A stretch of DNA of 64,000 bases from contig NZ_AP027266.1 of the NCBI RefSeq assembly GCF_036322625.1, positions 2,793,001-2,857,000 of the forward strand, in the 5' to 3' direction. Each line of letters opens with the position of its first letter. The first letter of the stretch is position 1. The notes under the pieces were generated by a model. That model ran no database searches, was not told the DNA's origin, and saw only the letters and a program-made list of their open reading frames with translations. Source of the stretch: Roseicyclus marinus (GTDB lineage: Bacteria > Pseudomonadota > Alphaproteobacteria > Rhodobacterales > Rhodobacteraceae). Positions 25,555 to 34,722 of the stretch are shown in pieces. The position numbers and the translations under genes were made by a program.

Positions 25555-26774
25555 CCTTGGCCGGACCCAATCGCACCGTTGCACTGGCTCTCGTCGCCGC
25601 CATCATTCTCGGGGGGCTTTTCTGGGCGTTTTTGCCAGCTCCGGTTGCCGTGGATCTGGTCGAAGTGCAGCACGCACCAATGCAGGTAACCATCTCCGCC
25701 GAAGGGATCACCCGCGTCCGTGACAGCTGGCGCGTGACCGCCCCCGTCACCGGTGCTGCGCATCGCTCACCCGTTCGGCTGGGCGATGCCGTGGTAGGGG
25801 GATCGACGGTAGTGGCCGTGGTCGAGCCGGCCGAGCCGCCCTTTCTGGACGCAAGGGCGCGGCGTCTGGCGGAGGCATCCGTAAGCGAGGCAGAAGCTGC
25901 CGTCAGGCTGGCCGAGGCCAATCGCGCCCGGGCCCAGACACAGCTGGATCATGCGCTGGCAGAACGCGACCGTATCCGCGCGCTCACTGAGCGTGGCACG
26001 CTTTCCCGGACCGTTCTGGAGGATGCAGAACAAGCCGCCTTGGTCGCAAGTTCCGCGCATGACGTGGCACAAGCCGATCTGGACATGCGGCGCGCCACTC
26101 TGGCGCGGATGCAAGCGCAACTGGAAAGCCCCGCAACAATCCGTTCCCAAGCTTCCGCCACCTGCTGTGTCGAGATCACGGCACCGCATTCCGGCCTCGT
26201 TCTCGAACTCACGGACGAAAGCGCCCGGCTCGTCACCGCCGGTGAGACCCTTCTCGTTATCGGCGATCCCTCGGATCTCGAAATCCGCGTCGATCTTCTG
26301 TCGGGCGATGCTGTCGGCCTTAACCGCGGCACCCCTGCCCGCATCACGGGATGGGGCGGGGAAACCGTTCTGGAAGCCGAAGTCCGGCAGATCGGCCCCT
26401 CCGGTTTTTCGCGCATCTCGGCCCTTGGGATCGAGGAACAGCGCGTTCCCCTGATCCTCGACATCCTGAGCCCGCCCAATCAACGCGCCGGGCTTGGAGC
26501 CGGCTACCGGGTCGAGGTGACCCTCGTCACATGGGAGGCGGAAAACGTGCTTCAGGTGCCGTCAGCCGCCCTGTTCAGATCCGCCGACGACTGGGCGCTG
26601 TTCACCGAAGTGAACGGCAGAGCGGTGCAAACCCCCGTGGTGCTCGGCCATGTATCGCGCGACTGGGCCGAGGTCCTAGCAGGCGTCGCAGAGGGCGCAC
26701 GCGTCATCGCATATCCCGGATCATCCGTCGCGCACGGGACCAAGATCACGCCACGTGAAGCAATGACGCCATAA
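25551..26774 (+). CDS. HlyD/RND-type periplasmic adaptor
   Basis: 407 residues: N-terminal anchor (about 8-28), a lipoyl-like/beta-barrel pair split by a coiled coil (about 100-190, rich in Ala, Glu, Arg), then a C-terminal beta-barrel (about 225-330). Such membrane-fusion proteins join an inner-membrane transporter to an outer-membrane channel. No TolC gene is nearby, so a distant one would be used. It ends the three-gene operon that starts with the ATP-binding protein. Confidence 0.85.
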   Translation: MTLAGPNRTVALALVAAIILGGLFWAFLPAPVAVDLVEVQHAPMQVTISAEGITRVRDSWRVTAPVTGAAHRSPVRLGDAVVGGSTVVAVVEPAEPPFLDARARRLAEASVSEAEAAVRLAEANRARAQTQLDHALAERDRIRALTERGTLSRTVLEDAEQAALVASSAHDVAQADLDMRRATLARMQAQLESPATIRSQASATCCVEITAPHSGLVLELTDESARLVTAGETLLVIGDPSDLEIRVDLLSGDAVGLNRGTPARITGWGGETVLEAEVRQIGPSGFSRISALGIEEQRVPLILDILSPPNQRAGLGAGYRVEVTLVTWEAENVLQVPSAALFRSADDWALFTEVNGRAVQTPVVLGHVSRDWAEVLAGVAEGARVIAYPGSSVAHGTKITPREAMTP

Positions 26775-26990
26775 ACACGACCTGACGTCCGAAACAGCGC
26801 GGGAAGATCGACCAGCCGGTAACGATCTGTCAACTTTTGGCCCGAAATCTTCACCGTAACTTAATTTGAGGCAGAACTGTTTCGAACAGGAGCACGCTCG
26901 GGCCTGCTTGCCCCGATACCGTTTGCAACAAGTTATCGAATTGCTGTCGATATGCGCCTGTCACAGGGTGAGGCCGTCTGGCCGGGCCGC

Positions 26991-28157
26991 CTACAAAGGC
27001 AAGGCACGCGCCATCTGAAGGAGGAGCGCCAGAAGTTCGCTCTGCCGCGATGTGCCCGTCTTGCGCAACAAAGAAGAAAGCTGATTTCGCAAAGTCTGCT
27101 TCGAAACGGACTGGTCTTGGGCGAATTCGGGCAAGGTGCGCCCCTCCAGCAATGCCAGAGCAAGTTCGGATTCCCGAGTTGTCAAACCGAAGATCGTCCA
27201 AAGCGTATCCCGGCCGATCCGCAGAGTGTCCCATCCGTCAATCGCGATGATCGCCACTTTGCCCTGCAAAGCCCGATTGCCCGTGCAGGGCAAACGCCCG
27301 TGGGACGGGCCAACCAGTGGCGTCAGTGTCAGAACCTGCGGCGCGCGCCCGGATTTCGCGCGCAGGGCGACCACCTCGCTCCGGCTCTTGTGGGCAAGGC
27401 TCGCCTGTTCCACTGCACCTTGCAGCAAAGCAGTGTTGGTCGGATCGACGGCGTGCAGGGTATGATCCATCCCGAGGACCAGACCCGAGGCATGTCGCAA
27501 CAGGCTCTCGCCACGGCCATTCATCGCCTTCAGACGGCAGCGCTTGTCGACGATGAACGTTGGAAACGAGCTGAGTTCGAGAAAGTTTTGTGCCTCCGTC
27601 TGCGCCCGTCCCGCGTCAAAAGCCAAGTCGGCGATCCGCGAGGCTTGTACCAGCGGCAGAGAGAGCTGCTCCAGCAGCGCCACCGCGTGGCTTTCCAAGC
27701 GACGGGCGTCATGAGCCGCATAGCGTATTTCGAGCACCGTCTGGACGGCTTGGTCTCGGGTAATCACCACGCCGCAGCTGGCATCGAAATCGCCTGCCTT
27801 CGCAAGCCAGTCGATGAAGAACCGCGTTGCCCGAAAGGCGTCGCGGGGCATCAGCGCGTCGCTGGTGAACACGTTGCCGACTGACTGCCGCCGATGCTCG
27901 CGGAAGAGGGCGCAATCAGTGCCCAGTTCGATCGGAAAGGGCGGCATGGCGGTTCCGCCAAGCCGTCGGTGCATGATGTCGATATTGGCGGCAATCGCAT
28001 CGTCTTGCCTGTAAATGAGGCAGGCAACATCGGACATCCGATCGCAGATCAGATCGAGGGCGACTCCGTGCAGGTTTCCCTCCACGGCTGCTTCGAACAA
28101 TCGGACGATCTCACATCGTGAAACGAGCGCGTCCGCGCCCTCAGTGGCATCCCGCAT
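26991..28157 (-). CDS. LuxR-family regulator next to curlin genes
   Basis: 388 residues. The C-terminal HTH (about 325-385: TTRESELALALLEGRTLPE, then SKQTLRNQLSSLLRKTGTSR) is a LuxR/FixJ type. The N-terminal 300 residues have no receiver domain; they contain a PAS-like segment near 200-290 (FPTFIVDKRCRLKAMNGRG). The ATG used has GGGGGG six bases upstream; an upstream ATG six codons earlier is the alternative, and longer extension overlaps csgH-like sequence. By position it may control the curli genes, playing the role CsgD has in E. coli, but its build is different. Confidence 0.75.
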   Translation of the reverse strand: MRDATEGADALVSRCEIVRLFEAAVEGNLHGVALDLICDRMSDVACLIYRQDDAIAANIDIMHRRLGGTAMPPFPIELGTDCALFREHRRQSVGNVFTSDALMPRDAFRATRFFIDWLAKAGDFDASCGVVITRDQAVQTVLEIRYAAHDARRLESHAVALLEQLSLPLVQASRIADLAFDAGRAQTEAQNFLELSSFPTFIVDKRCRLKAMNGRGESLLRHASGLVLGMDHTLHAVDPTNTALLQGAVEQASLAHKSRSEVVALRAKSGRAPQVLTLTPLVGPSHGRLPCTGNRALQGKVAIIAIDGWDTLRIGRDTLWTIFGLTTRESELALALLEGRTLPEFAQDQSVSKQTLRNQLSSLLRKTGTSRQSELLALLLQMARALPL

Positions 28158-28280
28158 CGCATCCCCCCAAGGCATGAAGCCGTTGACGATCAGTGCGGGT
28201 CCGGGCGACGGCCGCTCAGCCAGTGCAAAGTGTCCGCTGGCCCGCGCCTCTTTTGTAAAGCCACCTCCCAGAAGGTGGCA

Positions 28281-28294
28281 TTGATGACCGTCAA
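28281..28294. promoter_or_regulatory. FNR/CRP-type box (TTGAT-GACC-GTCAA)
   Basis: Good match in both halves. It lies 124 bp before the LuxR-type gene and directly after the csgH-like stop, so the target is probably the LuxR gene. It is the last box of the series. Confidence 0.5.
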
Positions 28295-28306
28295 GAGAGA
28301 GGGCGG

Positions 28307-28732
28307 TCAGGGAGAATTCATGGCGTATACCGATGTGCAGACCGTCTGTCCGTCGATGGTGATGACCAATTCCGCCATCGTGTCGGCACCCTGTCGTCGC
28401 CCCACACCGACCGAGCCAAGTTCCAGATCGCGTCCAGGCTCGCCATTGAAGTTGCCTTGTTGACCAACTTGGGACCGACCGCCCTGACTCTCTGTAATGA
28501 CGTTCAGTCGGTAGTGTCCGACCATGACATCTCCCGGCACGACATGGGCAATCAACAGCACATGATTGCCACTTTCTTGCGATACGACCCGGCATTGCGT
28601 TGACCCGGTGTCGGCAAGGGCAAGACCCGGCAAGCCAAATGAAATCGACGCTGCGGTCAGACTGACGGCCAGCCAAACATGCGCTCTGGACGGCGCAAAG
28701 CGAAAACGGGTGTTCGGTCTTGGCTTCTGCAT
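28307..28732 (-). CDS. CsgH-like curli chaperone
   Basis: 141 residues with a signal peptide (about 15-41, ending LALAD). The mature part has CRVVSQESGNHVLLIAHV, then GHYRLNVITESQGGRSQVGQQGNF and two Cys that may pair. This matches alphaproteobacterial CsgH, a periplasmic inhibitor of premature curlin aggregation with a CsgC-like fold. GGAGG lies before the ATG. It follows the curlin genes on the same strand by 27 bp. Confidence 0.7.
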   Translation of the reverse strand: MQKPRPNTRFRFAPSRAHVWLAVSLTAASISFGLPGLALADTGSTQCRVVSQESGNHVLLIAHVVPGDVMVGHYRLNVITESQGGRSQVGQQGNFNGEPGRDLELGSVGVGRRQGADTMAELVITIDGQTVCTSVYAMNSP

Positions 28733-28759
28733 CACTTCCTTCCTCCAAGTCAGGCGGTC

Positions 28760-29149
28760 TCAATCGGACTGCAAGGTGAATTCCGACGTTATTCCGCCAT
28801 GGTCACCCTCGGCAGACATGTTGATCGAAGATAATCTGGAGGAGACTTGCGCCGCTGCATTGATACTGCGATCACCCTCCTGATCCACGCTGACCTCGTG
28901 CCCCGTACCGGATTGCATGACGCCCGAGATATTGTGCCGTCCGCTCTGGGTGACATCCGCCAGGTTGTCTGCACCATCTTGAGCGATGGCCGAAAAATTA
29001 CGCCCGGCCTGCGTAGTCTCGGCACGGTTTCCGAAGCCCGATTGATTGGTGGTCGAGAAATTTTGTGCGCTGGCGACACCGGTCGAAACAAGCAGAGCAG
29101 CTCCAATCACGATGCAGAGACTGCGCCGTAGAGTGATCTGACGAAACAT
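28760..29149 (-). CDS. Curlin-repeat protein, downstream copy (CsgB-like)
   Basis: 129 residues: signal peptide ending GVASAQ (about 29), then curlin repeats of pattern S/T-x-(N/Q)-x-G-x2-(N)-x: NQSGFGNRAETTQAGRNFS, AQDGADNLADVTQSGRHNI and MQSGTGHEVSVDQEGDRSI. These fold into the amyloid fibre of curli. The tail after the repeats (SSRLSSINMSAEGDHGG) is less regular. Being second in the operon and less regular, it may be the nucleator; this is inference. Confidence 0.8.
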   Translation of the reverse strand: MFRQITLRRSLCIVIGAALLVSTGVASAQNFSTTNQSGFGNRAETTQAGRNFSAIAQDGADNLADVTQSGRHNISGVMQSGTGHEVSVDQEGDRSINAAAQVSSRLSSINMSAEGDHGGITSEFTLQSD

Positions 29150-29221
29150 GACAGTTATCCTTCAATTCTTGCTTTGTTTTGGAATTGGAGGCGACGGAGG
29201 TCGTCTGCGCCGCCCCCAGCG

Positions 29222-29251
29222 GCGCGTCGGATGATGATTTATCCGACGCGC
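29222..29251 (-). promoter_or_regulatory. Intercistronic stem-loop between curlin genes
   Basis: An 11-bp perfect stem (GCGCGTCGGAT / ATCCGACGCGC) with an 8-base loop lies four bases after the stop of the first curlin gene. No T-run follows leftward, so it is a poor terminator. It more likely stabilises the upstream message or reduces read-through into the second curlin gene, so that the two are made in unequal amounts. Confidence 0.55.
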
Positions 29252-29255
29252 TCAC

Positions 29256-29618
29256 TCAGTTGGACTGCACGGTCAGCGAAGAGTTTCCAACGCCTGTCTG
29301 GATGGTCTCCGACTCGTGACCACTCCCGAACTGCATCGTCTCGGAGGCGTTGCCGATGCCAAGCTGATCGGTGATCGAGAGGTTGTCCCAGCCGCGCTGA
29401 CCGGTGACCGACATGTTGCCCAGACCCTCCTGAAGCGACAGCGAACCGTTGCCGAAGCCGCGCTGATCAGTGATCGCGGCGTTGTAATCACCATGCTGGA
29501 AGGTGCCCTGGCCATTGCCGAACCCTTCCTGATTGACAAAGGACCAGTTGCCGTCTGCCATCGCGGCACCACCAACGCAGATGCCGGCGATGATGAAGGG
29601 AATTGCGAAGAGTTTCAT
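29256..29618 (-). CDS. Curlin-repeat protein, upstream copy (CsgA-like)
   Basis: 120 residues. Signal peptide (about 1-22, ending AAMAD), then five regular repeats with GxGNxxxxxQxGxxN spacing: GFGNGQGTFQHGDYN, GFGNGSLSLQEGLGN, GWDNLSITDQLGIGN and so on. The regularity exceeds the downstream copy, so it is likely the major amyloid subunit. GGAGG lies eight bases before the ATG. CsgG, CsgE and CsgF, needed for export, are not in the window. Confidence 0.85.
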   Translation of the reverse strand: MKLFAIPFIIAGICVGGAAMADGNWSFVNQEGFGNGQGTFQHGDYNAAITDQRGFGNGSLSLQEGLGNMSVTGQRGWDNLSITDQLGIGNASETMQFGSGHESETIQTGVGNSSLTVQSN

Positions 29619-30091
29619 GAGTATTTCCTCCGTTTGGAACATGACGCCAGAGCACCACCTGCCTGGCTGGGAGGATCATCACGCAGCTTGCGGATTTCAG
29701 CCTGCGCGCCTTCGTACTGTCGAACTATCCGGTTTGACTTCTATTCCGTCGGGCGGTGTGGATTGGCATCTACAGCGCTCCCATGGAGATGGGTTTTTTC
29801 ATGACTGCGGCGGTGCTTTCGCAATTCCGCAGTGACACATGGAGGATCCGGCCTGCTCGTGACGGGTTTGAGCACCCTGACGTTGACTGGAATGGCCCAG
29901 ACATCGCGCTTGCGTAGGACGATTGCACCAGACAACGAAGCTGCTCCTTTCCTGTGCCGCGTAGCCCTCGCTGGTTGTTTTTGATGCAGGCGGCACGTTT
30001 TTGATCTATAAAATCACTGCTGCAATACTCGTACGTGGCCGGTCGTTACGCCCGATGAGCGGCCTTGGAACAGGCGACAAGGCTAAAGGCC
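29619..30091. other. Intergenic, divergent promoter region of curlin and barrel genes
   Basis: The 470 bp between divergent genes contain no convincing frame. The stretch nearest the barrel gene (about 29980-30030) is AT-rich and could carry promoters. Many short inverted repeats exist but none stands out. No FNR-type box was found. Confidence 0.4.
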
Positions 30092-30847
30092 ATGGTCATC
30101 CGGCTTTTCCTAATAACACTTCTTCTTGGTCTGAATGCAGGTGCAACCTCTGCCGACACCCGTCTTTCGGGTGGCTATGTCGGCTTGGGGTTAGCGCCGA
30201 CCGTCACACGGCTGTCGTTCGATACGCTCTCGGCAAGTGTAAACGGTAGCTCCGTGAACATGGCCAATTCCAACGGGTTTGTGCCCTACGCCATGATCGG
30301 CTACCGCGAAAATTTTGGATCATGGGTGCTCGGCGGTGAAATCGACATGGAGTTGGGAAGCCGCAGCTTCGGGCCGGAAAATGGCTGTGCGCTCTTTCGC
30401 AATTGTGCCGAGGCAGGAGTCGTCGGGGAGATCGGCCCGCTCTACCGGGTGCGTCTCGTGCTGGGACGAGATGTCGACGGCGGCTTGCTGCTGCTGGGCG
30501 GTGCCGGGATTGCCGTTGCACAGGTTTCGACAAGCGCCGCCTACGTCACCTCGTCCAGCGTGAGTGGAACTTCATCCAGTTTTTCGAGAGCAAGCTCTCC
30601 CTTTTCGACCAACGACCTTGCCGTGGGGTTCACGCTCGGCCTTGGCGTGGAGCAGCGCCTGTCACATCGGCTGTCCCTACGTCTCGACGCGCATTATGAC
30701 CGCCTTAACGTGGACACAGCCAGCCGGCTGTTTCTCTCCACCTCGAATACGACGGGTCCGAACACGTCACAGGCGGTTTTCTCACAGTCGGGAAACTTCA
30801 ATTTCGACATGTTTTCGGCACGGGTTTCCCTGATCTTGCATTTTTGA
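30092..30847 (+). CDS. Outer-membrane beta-barrel protein (OmpA/OMP_b-brl type)
   Basis: 251 residues. Signal peptide (about 1-22), then alternating polar/hydrophobic strands: SGGYVGLGLAPTV, FVPYAMIGYRENFGS, WVLGGEIDMELGSR, LYRVRLVLGR, LAVGFTLGLGVEQRLS and LRLDAHYDRLNV, ending in a terminal aromatic (VSLILHF). This is the eight-strand outer-membrane barrel fold, as in surface proteins of alphaproteobacteria. Two Cys near 108 and 115 may form a disulphide. Function unknown; it diverges from the curlin operon. Confidence 0.8.
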   Translation: MVIRLFLITLLLGLNAGATSADTRLSGGYVGLGLAPTVTRLSFDTLSASVNGSSVNMANSNGFVPYAMIGYRENFGSWVLGGEIDMELGSRSFGPENGCALFRNCAEAGVVGEIGPLYRVRLVLGRDVDGGLLLLGGAGIAVAQVSTSAAYVTSSSVSGTSSSFSRASSPFSTNDLAVGFTLGLGVEQRLSHRLSLRLDAHYDRLNVDTASRLFLSTSNTTGPNTSQAVFSQSGNFNFDMFSARVSLILHF

Positions 30848-30975
30848 GGACTGGCGTTCCACCGAATGCCTGCCGCGATCCGGAAACCGAACCGATCAGA
30901 AAGCCAGGCGCTTATGAAGCGTCGACCACGGCTTGCAAAGCACGGTTCTCAACGCACCGCCCCGGAGAGGTCAGC

Positions 30976-31908
30976 TCAGCTCTGCGGTGCAGTGACGCGT
31001 CGTGTGATGCGCCAATCCGGCAGGCCAAAACCTTGCGGCCAGTCGTAAACCTCCGGGTGGTTGAAATAGACCACCCCCACAAGCGCTGGGAATCTTGCCG
31101 ACATTGTCCGGACCTGTCGGTCCCAGGCCGCGACATAGGCTGCATCGCCACTATAGCCCAACTCTGCCAACATGACCGGCTTACCGAATACGACGGCGCG
31201 ATCATAGCGCGGGGCAAGGATCTCGGCGAAACTGCGGTCCCGACCATGATTTGCGCGATCCCATTCTTGCAATCCGAAAACGGTCAGTCCCACAAGGTCG
31301 ACGAGATCATCGCCCGGATAGAAGGCCTGCATTGTGGCATTGCCGAGGGGAGACCAGATGAGCTGGATCCCAGGCACCACCCGCCGCGCGATAGTTGCCA
31401 TGCGGCGATAGGCAGCAATGTAATCCGAGGGACGCCAACCCGACCAGATGAAACGGCCATTTTCATTGTCCATCTCATGTCCCCACCTCAGAATGAGCGG
31501 GCTTTCGAGGGCGGCAAAGACCTCGCAAATGGAACGCATATTGTCGTCATAAGCCCCTGAAGCGATCCCTTCACGCAAACTGCGCGCCGTGTTGCGCTCG
31601 CTTCTTGACCAAGTCCAAGGCTCCAGCGTTACAAGCAGGGTACGGTTGCGCGCTCTGGCGTATCTGTCGGCGTCAAAGACCGTCTCGATGGCGACATCCT
31701 CCCACGGCAGAAAAATGTGTTCGATGGTGCAATCGGCTGTGTCGGAAAAGTCGCCTCCCGGATCGTAGGCACCGAAAGAGATCCTGCCAGGCGGAACAGA
31801 ACCGGATGAGGGACCTAACGCGGCAGACAAGCCCGCTCCGGTCAAGGCAGCTCCCAAAACAAATGTGCGGCGGCCCATCAAGACGGGCATGATGTTACGG
31901 GTTGCCAT
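30976..31908 (-). CDS. Tat-exported glycoside hydrolase, GH26-like
   Basis: 310 residues with a Tat-type leader (MGRRTFVLGAALTGAG). The catalytic (beta/alpha)8 domain has RWGHEMDNENGRFIW, where Glu would be the acid/base, and VMLAELGYSG, where Glu would be the nucleophile, as in beta-mannanases and related GH26/GH5 clan enzymes. It is the last gene of a polysaccharide operon, so it probably trims or releases the product polymer rather than digesting food. Met11 is an alternative start. Confidence 0.75.
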   Translation of the reverse strand: MATRNIMPVLMGRRTFVLGAALTGAGLSAALGPSSGSVPPGRISFGAYDPGGDFSDTADCTIEHIFLPWEDVAIETVFDADRYARARNRTLLVTLEPWTWSRSERNTARSLREGIASGAYDDNMRSICEVFAALESPLILRWGHEMDNENGRFIWSGWRPSDYIAAYRRMATIARRVVPGIQLIWSPLGNATMQAFYPGDDLVDLVGLTVFGLQEWDRANHGRDRSFAEILAPRYDRAVVFGKPVMLAELGYSGDAAYVAAWDRQVRTMSARFPALVGVVYFNHPEVYDWPQGFGLPDWRITRRVTAPQS

Positions 31909-31928
31909 GACATATCTCCTTTTCGTCC

Positions 31929-33737
31929 TCAGTCACCATTGGCACGACTTGTTCGTGTCGTGTTGAAACGGATACGCGAGGCACCGACTTCGGCTCCGCT
32001 GCCTGCGCCCGAAACAAGGAACTCGGCCCGCGTCAGATCATGAAGCGCTGTCCCATAGGTGAGGGCATGGACCCCTTCCGGCGCCCGCAGTGAGACTGCC
32101 CCGACAACCAGGAAACTCCCCAGGGCGGCACTGCTGAGATGCGGGCGCATGTCGCGCCACCAGTCGGCGGCATTCTCGCGAATGTGGCCGAGAACGGCGA
32201 CCCAAAGGATTGCGGCGTAAAAGAAGGCATTCAGCGCCGAGAGAAGATAGAACCCCGCCGCATCCTCGACGCGGCTGACCAAGAACACGGGCCCGATCGC
32301 GCCGATGAGCAAGACGCTGTAGACTGCCAAAATCTTGTAAGGCAATCGAGCCGTTGTGCCTGTGCCTTTCGGGGTGATGCGAAAATCGACGAAGCTACCT
32401 GTCAGCCTGTCGCGGAACGCCATGACGCAGCCAAATGCCACCCATGGCCACTGGACCAATAGAAAGAGCGCTTTCTCCCAGCTCAGAACAGGCGCAGCCG
32501 CGGGACGAAAGAGCCCATCCCGCCGCATCGCTAATGCAAAGGCGAGAATGGCTCCGACGGCGGGCAGGCTATGACCAAGGAACTCCGCATAGGTCACATC
32601 GGCATAAGGACGGTCGAGCAACAATGCCGCTATGGGCAAGGCATAGATCAACGCCGCAGTCAGCGCGATCATCGGGTAGAGCGCTTGGCAAAAGAGGAAT
32701 TGGAACCGGAGCCGCCAGGGCAAATCGCGAAGATAGCGCGGCGTATGCGTCAACAAGAGCGCCACCAGACTGCGAGACCACTGGAACTCTTGGGTCACCA
32801 TGTCGGCGAGGGTTCTGGGACCGTCACCGATGGCGATGGCGTCGGGGGCGTGAACCCCGCGCCATCCACCGGCGTTCAGGATCATGGAGGTAGAATGATC
32901 CTCGGCCAGTTCGGGGCCAAGCCCGCCCACGGAGGCCAGCGCCGCGGTTCGCACGGCATAATGCGATCCGATGCACATGGGTGCCAGAAGCCACGTATAC
33001 CCTGACTGGAACACGCCGTGAAAAGCGGCCTCGGCCTGGAGCCGCGCGCGTGCGGCCCAACTTGATCCGGCATTCGCCGCGCAGATCGAAGGCGCCGTGA
33101 CATATCCCACGGCAGGATCGGCAAAGGGGCGGAGGATGGCGCGCAGATAACCCGGCTGCGGGACGTGATCCGCATCAAGCTGTGCCACGACATCGTAATC
33201 GCGATAGCCCCAGTGGTCATAGAAATAGGCAAGATTGCCTTCCTTGCAGCGGGCGCGTCGGGGCCATGACGTGTTGTGATAGCGTAGGTCGTCCTTTCGG
33301 CTGGAAAGTCTCACGCCATGGCGCGCACACCACGCCCGGGTCAGATCGTCGGGGTCTTCGTCGGCCAGCCAGGTGTCATGCGGGTAATCCTGCGCCAACA
33401 TGGCTTCGAGCGTTGGGATCAGGACCGAAAGCGGTTCGACCGGAGTCTTGGTCACCACCATGGCAACACGGACATCGCCGGGGGCCAGATCGGGTGCTGC
33501 CGAAGTTTTGGCCCCCAAGAATATCACTACGAAGTAAAGTTGCAGACCATAGATCCACCCCAGAACCAGCGTGGACAACGAGTAGCCCGTGGAACTTGCT
33601 ACATGGGCCGGATCAAGCCACCAAAACCAGAACCACAGCACGCAGGCGACCCAAACCGCTATCAGCCAAAAATAACGCGACCGCATCCTCGCGTTGAGAA
33701 CCGGAACAAGAAGCGTTGGATCAAGCTGTCGCTGCAT
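31929..33737 (-). CDS. Membrane glycosyltransferase, GT2 (cellulose-synthase-like)
   Basis: 602 residues. Two N-terminal helices (about 20-45, 55-80), a cytoplasmic GT2 domain with DADHVP (DxD), LAEDHSTS (ED) and QEFQWSRS in place of QxxRW, then about six C-terminal helices. FRITPKGTG near 460 resembles the loop of CrdS/BcsA-type processive synthases. No PilZ domain is present. It should polymerise a sugar nucleotide and push the chain through the membrane. The start overlaps the epimerase gene by 17 bp. The sugar is unknown. Confidence 0.82.
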   Translation of the reverse strand: MQRQLDPTLLVPVLNARMRSRYFWLIAVWVACVLWFWFWWLDPAHVASSTGYSLSTLVLGWIYGLQLYFVVIFLGAKTSAAPDLAPGDVRVAMVVTKTPVEPLSVLIPTLEAMLAQDYPHDTWLADEDPDDLTRAWCARHGVRLSSRKDDLRYHNTSWPRRARCKEGNLAYFYDHWGYRDYDVVAQLDADHVPQPGYLRAILRPFADPAVGYVTAPSICAANAGSSWAARARLQAEAAFHGVFQSGYTWLLAPMCIGSHYAVRTAALASVGGLGPELAEDHSTSMILNAGGWRGVHAPDAIAIGDGPRTLADMVTQEFQWSRSLVALLLTHTPRYLRDLPWRLRFQFLFCQALYPMIALTAALIYALPIAALLLDRPYADVTYAEFLGHSLPAVGAILAFALAMRRDGLFRPAAAPVLSWEKALFLLVQWPWVAFGCVMAFRDRLTGSFVDFRITPKGTGTTARLPYKILAVYSVLLIGAIGPVFLVSRVEDAAGFYLLSALNAFFYAAILWVAVLGHIRENAADWWRDMRPHLSSAALGSFLVVGAVSLRAPEGVHALTYGTALHDLTRAEFLVSGAGSGAEVGASRIRFNTTRTSRANGD

Positions 33738-34722
33738 GGCGGACCTCGTGGCCGAACCAGGGGGCGGCATGAGCGATCATCGTGTCGATATCGCTGAGGC
33801 GTGTCGAAAACCCCAACCGGCTGGCGGCGCGGCGGGGATCGGCGACAAGTGCGGCCGGATCTCCCGCCCGGCGCGGCAAGATCACATGGGGCACATGCCG
33901 GCCCGTGACACGCGCGACGGAGGCCAGGACTTCGAATACGGAAACGCCACGGCCGGACCCAAGGTTCAGGGTCATTGCCCCCCCGCCCCCCATCAGGTGA
34001 TCGAGAGCCATGACGTGGGCCCGCGCCAGATCGGCAACATGGATGTAGTCCCGGACCCCGCTGCCATCCCGTGTGTCGTAATCGGCACCAAAAACTGAAA
34101 GCGGCTTGGACCACCCTGCTGCCGCCCTCAGGGCCAACGGGATGAGATGTGTCTCGGGGTCGTGGCTTTCGCCCATCTCTCCGCCGGGATCAGCACCGGC
34201 AGCATTGAAGTAGCGCAGGATCATCGGCCGAAACCCATAGGCCGCGGCCTGCTCGCGCAGCATCCGCTCACAGACCAGCTTCGAGAAGCCGTAGGGGTTG
34301 ATCGGGGTTTGCGGCGTATCTTCCTTGATCGGCAGGACATCAGCTGCCCCATAGGTCGCGCAGCTCGACGAGAAGATGACCGCGTCGACACCCCTGGCAC
34401 GGCACACATCCAGCAGTGCGATCATTCCGCCGATGTTGACGTCGTGATATTTTCCAGGATCGATGACGGACTCACTGACATAGGCGGCGGCGGCGAAATG
34501 CATCACGGCCGAGACCTGGTAGCGGGAGATCGTTTCGCCAAGCGCGTCCCGGTCGCAGAGATCTGCAAACCGCGCAGGCCCCCAACGCACATTGCCCGAA
34601 TGCCCGGTGGAAAGGTTGTCATAGACCACCGGCAGATAGCCAGCCGCCGCCAAAGCCTTGCAGCACTGGGAACCGATGAACCCTGCGCCACCCGTCACAA
34701 GAACCGAGCGCGCGCCGTTCAT
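33721..34722 (-). CDS. UDP-glucose/UDP-sugar 4-epimerase (GalE-like)
   Basis: 333-residue extended short-chain dehydrogenase: VTGGAGFIGS NAD loop at the N-terminus, SSSCATYG with catalytic Ser, and YGFSK with the Tyr-x3-Lys pair. RYFNAAGADP follows, as in GalE. In this operon the substrate may be UDP-glucose or, given the neighbouring decarboxylase, UDP-xylose. Its ATG overlaps the stop of the upstream gene by four bases. Confidence 0.88.
   Translation of the reverse strand: MNGARSVLVTGGAGFIGSQCCKALAAAGYLPVVYDNLSTGHSGNVRWGPARFADLCDRDALGETISRYQVSAVMHFAAAAYVSESVIDPGKYHDVNIGGMIALLDVCRARGVDAVIFSSSCATYGAADVLPIKEDTPQTPINPYGFSKLVCERMLREQAAAYGFRPMILRYFNAAGADPGGEMGESHDPETHLIPLALRAAAGWSKPLSVFGADYDTRDGSGVRDYIHVADLARAHVMALDHLMGGGGAMTLNLGSGRGVSVFEVLASVARVTGRHVPHVILPRRAGDPAALVADPRRAASRLGFSTRLSDIDTMIAHAAPWFGHEVRHAATA

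Noticed and set aside
23848-25584. 578-codon open frame opposite the FtsX-like permease
   Set aside because: Antisense shadow, no start signal, His/Gln-rich low-complexity translation.
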